DNA from: Sphingobacterium sp. LZ7M1
GTDB taxonomy: Bacteria > Bacteroidota > Bacteroidia > Sphingobacteriales > Sphingobacteriaceae
Direction of reading: 5' to 3'
NCBI RefSeq assembly: GCF_024296865.1
Contig: NZ_CP101134.1
Span: 2,976,001-3,040,000, forward strand
DNA length: 64,000 nt
In this document: positions 27,810 to 38,048 of the stretch, in pieces
Layout: each line of letters starts with the position of its first letter
Numbering within the stretch: the first letter of the stretch is position 1
The notes under the pieces: generated by a model
Told to the model about the DNA's origin: nothing
The model's database searches: none
What the model saw: the letters and a program-made list of their open reading frames with translations, nothing else
Made by a program: the position numbers and the translations under genes

Positions 27810-27834
27810 GTTATTCTATTTTTTTCCTTACAAC

Positions 27835-28917
27835 TTATTCTGTTCTGATCTTTAAATTTGAGATGGCATCTTTCGGCTCCACATACTCATATTTGATCTT
27901 TTCGCCATCCTTAACTTTCTGCAATCCTTCTAGAAGGATCTTATCGTTCGGCGCAATTCCTCCCGCAACGACATATAGATCGGGTAGCGAAGCACTGATC
28001 TTGATCGGTTGCGAAACGACTTTTCCATCCTTGCCGATCATGAATACATACTTTTTATCTTGAACTTCGTAAGTTGCCTTTTGTGGAATCAATAGGGCAC
28101 GCTTCATTGGAACTTTCATCAAGACCTTTCCAGTCTCTCCGTTCCGCAGTAATTTATTCGGGTTAGGGAATCGAGCACGGAAAGCGATATTACCGGTTTC
28201 GATATCGAACTCTCCTTCAATGGTTTCCACCATGCCCTTATGTTCTAACTCTTCATTGTTCGCCAACAATAGGGAAACGTGATTATCGGCACGGTTGGCC
28301 ACATTGCGTTGATAATCTAGATACTCGGGTTCGGAGACATTGAAATAGGCAAACATCTGCGAGTTGTCCGACAAGCTCGTCAATAGCTCCCCTTCATCAA
28401 CCAAACTTCCCAATTTCAATGGAATCCTATCAATCGTACCATCAAATGGTGCTCTAACCTCTGTAAAGTTTAAGTGTATTTTTGCTATAGCTGCCTCAGC
28501 CTTTGCCCGTTCCAGTTTCGCTTTTGCCATTGCCAGTTCATTCGGCGATACGATATTCTTATCAGACAGGTTTTGGGTATTCTGAACTTCGATCTGCGCG
28601 ACTTCAACCTCAGCCATTTGTTTGTTCAGTTCGGCTTGGTACATGGTAGGCTTGATACGGAACAGCAATTGACCCTTTCTGACCGTTTGGCCTTCATCGA
28701 CATAGATTTGCTCGAGATATCCTTTCTCCAGCGCACGCAATTCAATATTTCTTACAGATTTAATCTGGGACACATACTCTTTGTTAAAGCTCGTGTCAAT
28801 TTCTGCCGGAGAGGTTACAGTGTATCTGAAAGCCTCTTCCTTTTCTTCTTTTTTTTCATTGCAAGACACTAGGCACAGTGCAGCCAGTGAACTCATGAGC
28901 ATGACAACTCTCTTCAT
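27835..28917 (-). CDS. RND efflux periplasmic adaptor (AcrA-like membrane fusion lipoprotein)
   Basis: A 360-residue adaptor with a lipoprotein signal (ALCLVSC, Cys19). It follows the usual order: an outer barrel strand, a lipoyl-like half LEQIYVDEGQTVRKGQLLFRIKP, a helical hairpin (about 105-155), the second lipoyl half VRAPFDGTIDRIPLKLGSLVDEGELLTSLSD, and C-terminal beta-barrel domains. Adaptors bridge pump and outer-membrane channel. It is the first gene of the operon; no TetR- or AraC-type regulator lies next to it. Confidence 0.95.
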   Translation of the reverse strand: MKRVVMLMSSLAALCLVSCNEKKEEKEEAFRYTVTSPAEIDTSFNKEYVSQIKSVRNIELRALEKGYLEQIYVDEGQTVRKGQLLFRIKPTMYQAELNKQMAEVEVAQIEVQNTQNLSDKNIVSPNELAMAKAKLERAKAEAAIAKIHLNFTEVRAPFDGTIDRIPLKLGSLVDEGELLTSLSDNSQMFAYFNVSEPEYLDYQRNVANRADNHVSLLLANNEELEHKGMVETIEGEFDIETGNIAFRARFPNPNKLLRNGETGKVLMKVPMKRALLIPQKATYEVQDKKYVFMIGKDGKVVSQPIKISASLPDLYVVAGGIAPNDKILLEGLQKVKDGEKIKYEYVEPKDAISNLKIRTE

Positions 28918-29089
28918 TTTGTTTTAAAGATTTTTTTAAAGTTTTTGAATGTAAAATGGGCTTGAACCCAAATGAGGGATAAGGACATTCAATAGTCAAT
29001 GAAGATTGTTAGTGCTTAAGAAAATAATAATTAAGATACCATCAAATCAACAGCATAAAATGCCAATGACCATTGAAGTATCAAGGGTA

Positions 29090-29494
29090 TTAAATTCTCA
29101 ACGAGCGTAGAGAAATGAAAATAGGATTGGGATTATTATCGAGGATAAAATCCGTAGATTTCTGATGTGCTTTTTTTGGAAAAAACAACAAAAAAGAAAA
29201 CGCAATCAGACAAGAATAGAAAGCCATCTGAAGATGATAGTCCTTCCACAGTTGGAAATCCTCAGATTCTTGTTCTAAAAGGATATGCTCTGCATGCCCT
29301 CCTAATCCATTAGAATTTGTTTGCGTGTATTTTAACTTTTGAAACTCATGTTGCTGAGCTGGGCTAATACTGCCAGCAAAGTTCTCCATAAAACTGATAG
29401 CGGGTCTATCAGAATGATTGATTACCTCATGACTGTTCCCACTCCTTATTAACAGGAAGAAGAAAAAAAGTACAAATGTGACAATCGTTTTCAT
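29090..29494 (-). CDS. Small membrane protein with signal peptide, hypothetical
   Basis: The ATG at 29494 gives a 134-residue protein that opens with MKTIVTFVLFFFFLLIRSG, a clean signal sequence; the longer frame would place 12 odd residues before it. The middle is polar with several His, and one hydrophobic segment lies at about residues 92-109 (QMAFYSCLIAFSFLLFFP), followed by a Lys/His-rich tail. Not recognised. A full promoter at 29502-29531 lies so close that the mRNA would be nearly leaderless. It might be a small metal- or stress-related membrane protein, but nothing proves this. Confidence 0.5.
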   Translation of the reverse strand: MKTIVTFVLFFFFLLIRSGNSHEVINHSDRPAISFMENFAGSISPAQQHEFQKLKYTQTNSNGLGGHAEHILLEQESEDFQLWKDYHLQMAFYSCLIAFSFLLFFPKKAHQKSTDFILDNNPNPIFISLRSLRI

Positions 29495-29501
29495 TTGAAG
29501 G

Positions 29502-29531
29502 CAAATATACCATGTGGAATAATAATTCAAA
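29502..29531 (-). promoter_or_regulatory. Consensus promoter next to start codon
   Basis: On the minus strand TTTG (29531-29528), 18 bases, TATATTTG (29509-29502). Both elements match the Bacteroidota consensus. The -7 box ends only 7 bases before the ATG at 29494. Confidence 0.65.
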
Positions 29532-29845
29532 TGGCTTTAACAGATTTTAACCGTCATAATTCCGTCAGTAATTCATTATCAATTATTTAATTTTTATTAT
29601 CAATCATTCCATTAGTGATAATTATGCCTTTTGTCGTAAATTTAACCTAGAGTAAAGACCAAGTTCAATATCCCTGTAAAGAGGAAATTTGAATAGCAGA
29701 GGAAATCGCAAATATATTCTTGCCTACTATTCTAAATATTTTAATTAACATTCCATTTCTTAACATACATCAATGTGCAAGAATAAATTTCCCCTCATCT
29801 TTGTTGAACAAAAACAAATAGAGAATAAATAAAGAGAATAATATT
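29531..29845. other. Intergenic region before yceI
   Basis: A 315-bp AT-rich spacer. CATCTTTG at 29796-29803 is one mismatch from the -7 consensus and would give the YceI gene a leader of about 35 nt. Otherwise nothing recognised. Confidence 0.45.
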
Positions 29846-30373
29846 ATGGCAAATTGGAACTTAGATACCGCACACAGCGAAATCGAATTTAAAGTAAAAC
29901 ACATGATGATCTCCACAGTAAAAGGTCATTTTGAAAACTTCAATGTTAGTGTAGAAAATAGCGAAGATGTACTAGATGCTGCAAAACATGTATCAGTAGA
30001 AATCAAAGCTGATTCCATCAACACTAAAAACAGCCAACGTGATCAACACTTAAAAAGTGAAGATTTCTTCGCTGTATCTCAATTCCCAGATATCAAATTT
30101 GTTTCCACTGGAATCGAAAAAGTAGATGACGATGAATTCAAATTAACTGGTGACTTAACTATAAAAGATGTGACCAAACCTGTTACTTTCGATGTAGAAT
30201 TCGGTGGAATTGGTAAAGATCCTTGGGGCAACCAAAAAGCTGGCTATACCGTTACCGGTAAAATCAACCGTAATGACTTCGGATTAACTTGGAATGCTGC
30301 CCTTGAAACTGGTGGTGTAATGGTGAGTGAAGACGTGAAATTCCAAGCTGACTTACAATTCGTACTTGCATAA
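29846..30373 (+). CDS. YceI-family protein without signal peptide
   Basis: A 175-residue YceI-like lipocalin-fold protein. The N-terminal W-x-L-D-x-A-H-S-E-I-E-F-x-V-K-H-M motif, the central QRDQHLKSEDFFAVSQFPDIKFVS block and TVTGKINRNDFGLTW near the C-terminus are all conserved. Family members bind isoprenoid-type or amphiphilic lipids. Unlike most YceI proteins this one begins directly with MANWNLDTAHS and has no signal peptide, so it should stay in the cytoplasm. It is followed by a very strong terminator and stands alone. Confidence 0.93.
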   Translation: MANWNLDTAHSEIEFKVKHMMISTVKGHFENFNVSVENSEDVLDAAKHVSVEIKADSINTKNSQRDQHLKSEDFFAVSQFPDIKFVSTGIEKVDDDEFKLTGDLTIKDVTKPVTFDVEFGGIGKDPWGNQKAGYTVTGKINRNDFGLTWNAALETGGVMVSEDVKFQADLQFVLA

Positions 30374-30384
30374 TTGAATAATAA

Positions 30385-30428
30385 AAAAAACAGGAAAGGC
30401 CAGAGTGATCTGGCCTTTCCTGTTTTTT
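30385..30428 (+). terminator. Strong rho-independent terminator after yceI
   Basis: Stem of about 20 bp around CAGGAAAGGCCAGA / TCTGGCCTTTCCTG, loop GTGA, followed by TTTTTT. Confidence 0.93.
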
Positions 30429-30537
30429 AGACTTAAGACATAAGATACAAGACAGTAGAATTTTCAGCCGTCCTAAAACAGCAGACTAAATTCAAACTTC
30501 CCCCCTTAGAAAGGCTCTTGTGTCTGATGTCTAGTGT

Positions 30538-33500
30538 CTATTGCCTTGAGCCTAGTGTCTTCATGCTCTTACTAACGATCATGACATCCTTGGCTTTCAA
30601 ATTAAACTGACCAGCACGTTTTGCCTTCAATTTAATGGTTAGGATCAAACCATCTTTAGAGTTGATTACCTCCTTATCACCTAGGTTCACAAATGTTGGA
30701 TATAGTGCCTTCTGACCATTGCTATGCAATCTGTCATTGGTCATATTGTTCATCTGTTTTGCGAGATGATTGTCAATTCCTACGAATTCAAAATCTTGAG
30801 GATTATATGGCAAGGCAAATGAGAATGCATTGACATCCTTCAAGTTATCTGCTTTCACGTGAACTTCCAAGATATCATCCTTGCTGAAATTAGATCTAGA
30901 TGCAGAAACCTTCAGTGATCCTGAAAGCTCTTCCTTCGGATCTAACTCAACGCCCCCTTCTAACTTCGTAGCAACAGCTGAAATATCATACGCGTCAATC
31001 AACCCATTTTTGTTGATGTCTCCATTGCTTACGTAGCCCTCAAAGTCGGCATCTCCCATTCTCAAACCTGTATAGTTGGTATAGGAAGTCAGGTCATTGA
31101 TATCGATCAATCGGTCATTATTGATATCACCAGGACGGTAACTATCCGTTCCAGGAACCTTAAACACATATAACTCCCTTCCAGAACCAAAATCTCCAAC
31201 AGCTTTAGAAACTTTCAACTTCACAAACCTTGCTTTCGGCTGGTCCCTAAAGCTGAATTCCTTCATACTATCATTGTTCTCCCATTTGAAATCACCGGCT
31301 TCAGTCCACACCTCCTTATCATTGCTGAATTCCACCTTACCTTCCAACAAGATTCCATTTCCTCTTCCCGATCTTGGTAAATATTGAAACTTATCCAACT
31401 GGTTAAAACTGTTCAGGTCCACTATCAAATCAAATGGAACTGCCTTCTGTCCCCACTTCGTATGCCACATATTACCTTCATCAAAATCCACCAAATTATC
31501 AACTCCCTCTGATCCTTGATTAGGCACAGATGTTTCAGCAGATAATCCTGTTATGGCAAATTGCAATGGATTCGATTTGGTAGTCTGTTCAAATTCCTTC
31601 CAATCTGAAACACCGTCCTTGTTTACCGACCTGATCTTGAAATTATAATTGGTTTCAGGTTTCAATCCTTCAAACAGGAGATGATTGTCTTGGATATAAC
31701 TATACTGCTGTCCATCAAATTCTATTTCATAATAGTCTGCATGCTCTACCCGATCCCATGTTGGCTCTAAAGTATAAGCCTTTGTCTTCTCCTCTGAAAT
31801 GCTAACGGTACTCGGTGCGCTGAGTACCCCTGTCGATTTTTTAAAGCGATCGACTGGCGCATATTCAAAGCCTTGAATTGTTAAACTGATCGGATTTATG
31901 GTAACATCTGTTTCCTCAACTTTCACCAATAACTGTGGATTTTTAATGATCTCTGTTTGCTCAAATAGGGAGCCTTTGGTAGAGAAAGCATTCAAATTCG
32001 GCCTTCCCTCATAATAGTACACATTATTTGAACGCTCAAATTCTACCTTAGAATTCACCTCCTTCAGTTTTAAGTTTTTCTTTCCAACTTTCACCGCAAT
32101 CTTCTTCGGCTTTTTGGTCATATTGACCCAAAATTCAGTGCTCTTTTCCTTATCAAAACCTTTAAAATCACCTTCGGCATTATGAACCAGAATCTTCACC
32201 TCTGCCTTCTTTTCAGCATCCGATTCAATACAGGTATAAACCCCCTCTTTATTTAGATAAGCTTGGGTAAAACCATCATCATCATATTCGTAGAAATGCG
32301 ATTTCCCAGCAGGATAGATTTCATATATCCTGTGTTTTTTATTGATTTCCTGGACATTATTGTTAGGGTTTGTTCTTGGAATAATTGCTCCGGCCTTAAT
32401 AAAGACCGGTGTTTTCCAGATTGGAGCATCAAAATTATTCACGATAGTATTCCCAGCATAGAGATCGCCAGAGAAATAATCTATCCAATTTCCTTCCGGA
32501 AGGTAAATACCATTACGGATATCATTCCCTAAGGAATCAACTTTGGTTTCCTGATAGATTGGAGCAACCAAAATAAAAGGTCCATACAGGAATTGATATT
32601 GCGTGGCAGAACCTTGGGTATAAGGGTTAGGATAATCCAGCATCATCGCGCGGATCATGGGTTTTCCATCAATGGCCTCCTTTGCTATACTGTATGCATA
32701 GGGCATAAGCTCAGATTTCAACTTCAGATAGTTTCTGTTGATCGATGTAAAAGGTTCACCTAGAGCATGTGGGTATTTTTCATTCGAACCCCAGCCGTCC
32801 ATATTCAATTCCATCGGTGTAAAGGTCTTCCATTGGAAATCTCTTGTATTCACCTTTGTGTTCTTTCCGCCGAAAATACCATCCATATCGGAAGTGATAT
32901 TAGGTTGCCCCGACAAACCAGAACCAATATAGGTCGGAATATGGAATCGTATATACTCCCATTGCCCTCCGGTCTGATCTCCAGACCAGATACCAGCATA
33001 TCGTTGCGTACCTGCCCAGCCATCCAATGATATAATAAATGGACGTGCATCATTGCCATAATATGGCATGATATGTCCCACATCGGCAACACCGTTCAAC
33101 CCGAAGGAATATCCCGCACCGACCCAGGCCACATCTGTTTTTAAAACACGAACCCCAGCATCACGAACCTCTTTCACGATATCCCTTTGCAGCAAGGCAT
33201 CTATACTATCCTTTGGATGCAGATCTGATTGCGTCCAAAGCCCTATCTCCACGCCTTTTGAACGAGCGTATTCACCTAATGATTTAAGGTTTTGGATATT
33301 TCCATCTAATGTTTTCTCTTGCCCATATCCGGCTCCATATCCATCATTCGGCAATATCCAACCCAATGGCATGTCATGCTGTTGATACCGATCAATAACC
33401 GCTCTTGCTGAAAATTGATAATTGTTCTTTTCGCCGTTCAATGATTCCTTGGTACCGCCTTCATCCTTTTGGCTTTCCTTATACCGTTTCCCATCTTCGA

Positions 33501-34401
33501 ATAAAACGCCTTTTTCATCTTCCTTCCAAAAGTCGCGGTTGTAGGCATTCAGGTGCCCTTCATAAAAACCAAACTTTGGCAACAATATGGGGTTTCCGGT
33601 TAACTGATAGAAATCGTTCAATACTCCGACCGGATTATCGCTGACCATAAAAAACAAGTCCAGATAATCGGTATCATGGCTAAGCTTTACCTTTCCTTTT
33701 TCAGTATTGCCAAAATCATACTTCCCTTTCTTAAAGGTGTACCACATCATACCGTAGCCTTTAGTTGACCAATAAAAGGGAGTTGGCGAGGCTACACCCC
33801 CATCTGTCCAATTATTGGTATTCTCGATAGCGATGGATTTTCCTTTATGGGAAAAACGACCGTTTTGCACACCACCACCATAAAAATATTCCGTGGGGTC
33901 TTCAGCTAATTGAAGACTAACTTTCTTCTTGTTGAATGCTATTGGGGCAATTGATTGGGTTACCAACTGCTTATTCTTGATGTTGTAGATCTTAAATAGG
34001 CCATTTGCTTTGCTGATTTCCATCGCGGCTTCCTTACTGGAAATAAACCATGAACCATCTTTCTCATTGACTTCAAAATTGTGCAGCTTCTTCCGAGGAT
34101 TATTTACCAAGATCTGGGCAGCTGGCTCTGCCTGCGGGTCCCTCAGCACAGCAGATTTATTGTCCTGAAATAACCTGAAAATATTGTCAGCATAAAAATC
34201 AACCAATAATAATTGATCGTTACTGAATTTGATTTGGACTGTAGTGGGATTAATCTTCTGCACCGATTGAACCCGGACAGAATCTTCTTGAGTTTGTTGT
34301 TTTAATGTTCCTGCAGCAACAAAACTTGTCGCAGGAGATGCCGTGCTAAATAATAGCGATAAGCCCAAAGCCCAAAAGAGCTTTTGTTTGTTTCTATACA
34401 T
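30538..34401 (-). CDS. Multimodular GH31 glycosidase with FN3, F5/8C, dockerin-like and cohesin-like modules
   Basis: A 1287-residue secreted enzyme with a signal peptide (about 1-30). Residues 45-760 hold a GH31 N-terminal sandwich, TIM barrel and C-terminal beta domains. The likely nucleophile is Asp423 in VLKTDVAWVG and the acid/base is Asp475 in IWSGDQTGGQWEY. The long conserved stretch after it (HIPTYIGSGLSGQPN, DMDGIFGG) recalls the GH31 group with alpha-N-acetylgalactosaminidase activity rather than classic alpha-glucosidases; this is a memory-based guess. Then come a fibronectin-III module (about 862-945), an F5/8-type C carbohydrate-binding module (about 955-1083), two dockerin-like repeats GDINNDRLIDINDL and GDINKNGLIDAYDI (about 1091-1148) and a cohesin-like sandwich (about 1160-1285). 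It is a single gene, divergent from the TIR system. Confidence 0.88.
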   Translation of the reverse strand: MYRNKQKLFWALGLSLLFSTASPATSFVAAGTLKQQTQEDSVRVQSVQKINPTTVQIKFSNDQLLLVDFYADNIFRLFQDNKSAVLRDPQAEPAAQILVNNPRKKLHNFEVNEKDGSWFISSKEAAMEISKANGLFKIYNIKNKQLVTQSIAPIAFNKKKVSLQLAEDPTEYFYGGGVQNGRFSHKGKSIAIENTNNWTDGGVASPTPFYWSTKGYGMMWYTFKKGKYDFGNTEKGKVKLSHDTDYLDLFFMVSDNPVGVLNDFYQLTGNPILLPKFGFYEGHLNAYNRDFWKEDEKGVLFEDGKRYKESQKDEGGTKESLNGEKNNYQFSARAVIDRYQQHDMPLGWILPNDGYGAGYGQEKTLDGNIQNLKSLGEYARSKGVEIGLWTQSDLHPKDSIDALLQRDIVKEVRDAGVRVLKTDVAWVGAGYSFGLNGVADVGHIMPYYGNDARPFIISLDGWAGTQRYAGIWSGDQTGGQWEYIRFHIPTYIGSGLSGQPNITSDMDGIFGGKNTKVNTRDFQWKTFTPMELNMDGWGSNEKYPHALGEPFTSINRNYLKLKSELMPYAYSIAKEAIDGKPMIRAMMLDYPNPYTQGSATQYQFLYGPFILVAPIYQETKVDSLGNDIRNGIYLPEGNWIDYFSGDLYAGNTIVNNFDAPIWKTPVFIKAGAIIPRTNPNNNVQEINKKHRIYEIYPAGKSHFYEYDDDGFTQAYLNKEGVYTCIESDAEKKAEVKILVHNAEGDFKGFDKEKSTEFWVNMTKKPKKIAVKVGKKNLKLKEVNSKVEFERSNNVYYYEGRPNLNAFSTKGSLFEQTEIIKNPQLLVKVEETDVTINPISLTIQGFEYAPVDRFKKSTGVLSAPSTVSISEEKTKAYTLEPTWDRVEHADYYEIEFDGQQYSYIQDNHLLFEGLKPETNYNFKIRSVNKDGVSDWKEFEQTTKSNPLQFAITGLSAETSVPNQGSEGVDNLVDFDEGNMWHTKWGQKAVPFDLIVDLNSFNQLDKFQYLPRSGRGNGILLEGKVEFSNDKEVWTEAGDFKWENNDSMKEFSFRDQPKARFVKLKVSKAVGDFGSGRELYVFKVPGTDSYRPGDINNDRLIDINDLTSYTNYTGLRMGDADFEGYVSNGDINKNGLIDAYDISAVATKLEGGVELDPKEELSGSLKVSASRSNFSKDDILEVHVKADNLKDVNAFSFALPYNPQDFEFVGIDNHLAKQMNNMTNDRLHSNGQKALYPTFVNLGDKEVINSKDGLILTIKLKAKRAGQFNLKAKDVMIVSKSMKTLGSRQ

Positions 34402-34709
34402 GCTATACGATCAAATAAAATACTTCTATCTGTTTATAATCGTATGTTTTAAAAAAGGTTTTTAAAGGTATAAAAGTTTAACAGTACTCTATATTTATTC
34501 CACAAATATTTTACAGAAATAAGGAGCCATCCCCCTGTTCATTAAAATCTACATATTAAGAATGATAATTAGCAGCAGCTCAAAACATGGAGTTAATTCA
34601 ATAATTAAATTAAGTTAAAAGCCAGTTTTTATTCAATTTTTTTAAAAACTCTTGAAAAGGGATTGGTTTTTGTCATTTGAAATTCAAGATACTACCAAAT
34701 AGCTATTAC
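34402..34709. other. Divergent intergenic region between GH31 gene and TIR system
   Basis: A 308-bp AT-rich region that must serve both directions. I find no full TAnnTTTG box with a -33 element on either strand and no hairpin. Regulation cannot be read from it. Confidence 0.45.
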
Positions 34710-37700
34710 ATGGAAAATCAAGAGCAAGACCTAAGTAAGAAGTATAAAGCTTTTATAAGTTATAGTCATAGTGATAATCAGGGTGAAGGTAGGAAATGGG
34801 CGGATTGGCTACACCATGCATTAGAAACCTATGAAATCCCTGAAGACCTTATCGGTAAGAAAAATGCTGCCGGCCAGGAAATCCCAAGACAGATTTACCC
34901 CGTTTTTCAGGATGAAAAGGAACTTTCGGCCAGTTCTAGCTTGAGCAGTTCCCTGACCTCAGCACTCGACCGTTCTGAATTCCTGATCTATTTAAGCTCT
35001 CCAAGATCAGCCAGATCAACTTATGTACGGGACGAAATCAGGTATTTCAAACAGACGGGCAAATCCAAACAGATCATGGCTTTGATCCTAAAAGGTGAGC
35101 CTGAATATGGCGATACACATACCGAAGCACAATGTTTCCCTGATGAACTGCGATATAACATTGATCAAAATGGACAGGTAATCAAAGATCAACCAGAGGA
35201 AGTACTTGCTGCTGATGTCCGTATTCCACATACACAGGACGAAGGATTCACCACTGCCGAAGGCTATCGCCGGTATTTGCACGAACAAGGAATAGCTAAC
35301 CACCTCATCAAAAACCAGGTCGAGGAATACAAGAAAAGATTGGACCTCGCCTTGTTGAAAATAATATCCGGAATATTGGGCGTACCATTGGGGGAATTGA
35401 CCAAGAGGGACCAAGCCTACCAATTGGAGAAAATAAAACAGAAGAACAAAAATATCAAACGCATTGCAACGGCGATTGCTGCCTTGGGTATCCTAGCCAT
35501 CATTGCCGGTATTTTTGCCTGGAACCAAAGAAACTCCGCATTGCGCAATCTTGCAAAATCATTGTATGCTTCAGGAATCAATAAATTGACCGAAAGCGAA
35601 TATGGTGATGGCGCCGCATATATTGCGGAAGCAACCCGAAGAGGTGATGAAAGTGCAGAACTTTTTGCACACTCCATGTTGTCGGTCCAAGATGATCTTA
35701 CCAGAATGCCAAATGTCAATTACGGTGTAACGCGCTTCTCCCCTGATGGCAAATGGTTGGTTGGGTTCGCCAGTGCCGGAAACAATTTGAATGTACTCCA
35801 AGTTTGGGATGCCGTTGACCGGAAACTTATTAAACAACGGGATGATATCACCGCAATCCAAACCCGCTACCCGCTGTTCGATGGACAGAACAGGGCATAT
35901 GTTACCACAACGAACAGCAATATCGTCAGATACGATATTGAAAAGGACCAAAAAGAGGAACTTCGATTAAATCCGGACAGCTCCTTTATTGCCATAATAG
36001 CTGTTTCTCCAGACGCTAGATATATCGTATTCAATAAAAGGTCACGGGAAGTCGTACTTTTCAATACGGAAACAAAACAAGAACAGGTCATTTCGGCAAC
36101 AGAGCAGATTGCTCCATCTTCTGCATATATTGACAATAGCTCCAAAACTCTATTTGTGGAGCGTCTATTTCCAGAAGATTCTGAAGTTAGCATCTATGAC
36201 CTAGCTGTAGTCGACCCTAAACCAGTCTTTAAAAAACACTTCAAATCTGGAATCAAGACACCGACCTTCAGTAATGATGGAAACCAAATTGCCTTTCACA
36301 ATGCTGATGGAACGAATTATTTCAACAAATCCAATGGCGTTCAATGGTCTGCCCCATCAGCCATGTTGGTCAGGTTTACCGGCTTCACCGGTAATGGTAA
36401 TCTATACCAAGGAAATGATTCCCAGATCAACCAGATCAATACGTCGAACGGATCCATTACCAAAACCAGTAAATTACCAGAAAACATCTTCTTTTTCAGC
36501 AACATGATGAAGATTATGGAACAAGATGCTACAAATGCAGAAACCAACTCACCAGATTGGACCCAATCTTTGGTAAGTGGAAATTCACAGACCTTTATTG
36601 AAAACAAAAAGGGCGACCCCTTAAGAGTGGCACAGTTCTATGAAACCAAAGATCTTGCCCATATTGAGCCAGGTATTACCGATGATTCTGCATTCTTACG
36701 ATACAGAGCTGGAAAGTCAGTGGAAAAGATGGATCTTAAGACTGGCGAAAAAACCAAAAACTTTATTCAAGTACCCGAAGAGGTAACGGTTCACCTAGTA
36801 CTCCACAAAACTAAACGGATACTTGTTAAGGGCAAAAGTGGTAAAACCTACTTCTTTGATGCCAGCACGGGAAAACCAGTTGGAAAGCCATTTGATTCTC
36901 AAGCGAAACTTTACATCTTCAATAAGGAGGAAACCCAAGTCCTCGCAAGGACCGGTAAGAACAGCTTTGCATCTTGGGATATTGAAACCGGAAAACAGAA
37001 CATCAATTATACGCAGGAACAGGATATCGCTGGTTTTACGGTTAGCCCAGATTACAGATCAGTGATTTTAGTAAATCCTGATGGCTGGAAAGTGGTGGAT
37101 ATTGCTTCTAAAAAAGTCCTAATCGAAGGAAAGGACGCTTTGAGCAGTGGCGCTTTCAGTCCTAATTCTCAATACTTGATCAAGGTCAGTTCTACCGGCG
37201 ATGCACAGGTATTAGAAACCAAAACCTATAAACCTATTTTGGAAATGAAAACCATCGCTACGCCGTTTATGGTCTTCAATAACCAAGGAAATATATTGGC
37301 CCTTTCTGAAGACGCCACCCATATGCGCTTATGGGATTTGGAGGACAAAAAATCATTTGGCCAAACTATCCGCATCAGCAAAAACACACAATATTTCCAT
37401 TTCTCGGATGATGACAAGCAGATCTTTGTACAGGATGACGGTGAAGGAATGCGTTATGCAGCAAAGGTGGTTGATGCAAAAACCGGAAACATCCTGACTA
37501 TGCCCTTTATCAACCAGCGATTTGATCAGATCAATGTAATGCCAGGCGACAAAAGGTTAATGACCATTGAATCACTCATGAATGGCATCGCCATCAATAT
37601 CTGGGAAGTTCCAGGACAGGTCAGCATGTCCAAAGACCAATTGGCTAGAGATTTGGAGAAATTCTATGGTAAAAAATATGACAATGAAACCGGAGCAATC

Positions 37701-38045
37701 CTGAACTATATTGATACGACCGGCACCTATGACACCTGGTATTTTGAAGATCCATTCGTCAGGTCAGTATCCCCTAGCTCCAACGTCAAGATTACCGATA
37801 TCTTGAAGAAAAACTACCCTATCCAAAATGAGGCGAACCTTCAATTGTTGGCAGTGACCTATGACTACCATCCGTTGGCCAGGGCTATGGTTGCCAATTA
37901 TTTCAGCAGTAAGCCTGAAACGAAATTGATAGGTCAGCGTATGGTTGACATTACAGAAAAACAATTGATCAAGATCAAGAACAAAGAACTGAAATCTGAA
38001 GTTGAAACGCTCCTAAAAGAAGCAAAACAGAACTTAAGCAAATAA
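34710..38045 (+). CDS. TIR-domain / transmembrane / beta-propeller protein
   Basis: Start at ATG 34710 (a TTG 33 bp upstream also opens the frame); 1111 residues. Residues about 10-145 form a TIR domain: YKAFISYSHSD (strand A and the first loop), PVFQDEKELSASSSL (BB-loop region), LIYLSSPRSARSTYVRDEI. Glu109 in that last block aligns with the catalytic Glu of NAD-cleaving TIR domains. A single membrane helix lies at about 250-271 (RIATAIAALGILAIIAGIFAW). It is followed by a helical TPR-like stretch (about 275-325), and then about 700 residues of WD40-like beta-propeller blades, many starting with FSPDGKWLV, VSPDARYIV or SPNSQYLI and closing with W/D-x-x-x-K. The TIR part should be cytoplasmic and the propeller outside or periplasmic, or the reverse. 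The next gene starts 3 bp later. Confidence 0.88.
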   Translation: MENQEQDLSKKYKAFISYSHSDNQGEGRKWADWLHHALETYEIPEDLIGKKNAAGQEIPRQIYPVFQDEKELSASSSLSSSLTSALDRSEFLIYLSSPRSARSTYVRDEIRYFKQTGKSKQIMALILKGEPEYGDTHTEAQCFPDELRYNIDQNGQVIKDQPEEVLAADVRIPHTQDEGFTTAEGYRRYLHEQGIANHLIKNQVEEYKKRLDLALLKIISGILGVPLGELTKRDQAYQLEKIKQKNKNIKRIATAIAALGILAIIAGIFAWNQRNSALRNLAKSLYASGINKLTESEYGDGAAYIAEATRRGDESAELFAHSMLSVQDDLTRMPNVNYGVTRFSPDGKWLVGFASAGNNLNVLQVWDAVDRKLIKQRDDITAIQTRYPLFDGQNRAYVTTTNSNIVRYDIEKDQKEELRLNPDSSFIAIIAVSPDARYIVFNKRSREVVLFNTETKQEQVISATEQIAPSSAYIDNSSKTLFVERLFPEDSEVSIYDLAVVDPKPVFKKHFKSGIKTPTFSNDGNQIAFHNADGTNYFNKSNGVQWSAPSAMLVRFTGFTGNGNLYQGNDSQINQINTSNGSITKTSKLPENIFFFSNMMKIMEQDATNAETNSPDWTQSLVSGNSQTFIENKKGDPLRVAQFYETKDLAHIEPGITDDSAFLRYRAGKSVEKMDLKTGEKTKNFIQVPEEVTVHLVLHKTKRILVKGKSGKTYFFDASTGKPVGKPFDSQAKLYIFNKEETQVLARTGKNSFASWDIETGKQNINYTQEQDIAGFTVSPDYRSVILVNPDGWKVVDIASKKVLIEGKDALSSGAFSPNSQYLIKVSSTGDAQVLETKTYKPILEMKTIATPFMVFNNQGNILALSEDATHMRLWDLEDKKSFGQTIRISKNTQYFHFSDDDKQIFVQDDGEGMRYAAKVVDAKTGNILTMPFINQRFDQINVMPGDKRLMTIESLMNGIAINIWEVPGQVSMSKDQLARDLEKFYGKKYDNETGAILNYIDTTGTYDTWYFEDPFVRSVSPSSNVKITDILKKNYPIQNEANLQLLAVTYDYHPLARAMVANYFSSKPETKLIGQRMVDITEKQLIKIKNKELKSEVETLLKEAKQNLSK

Positions 38046-38048
38046 AGA

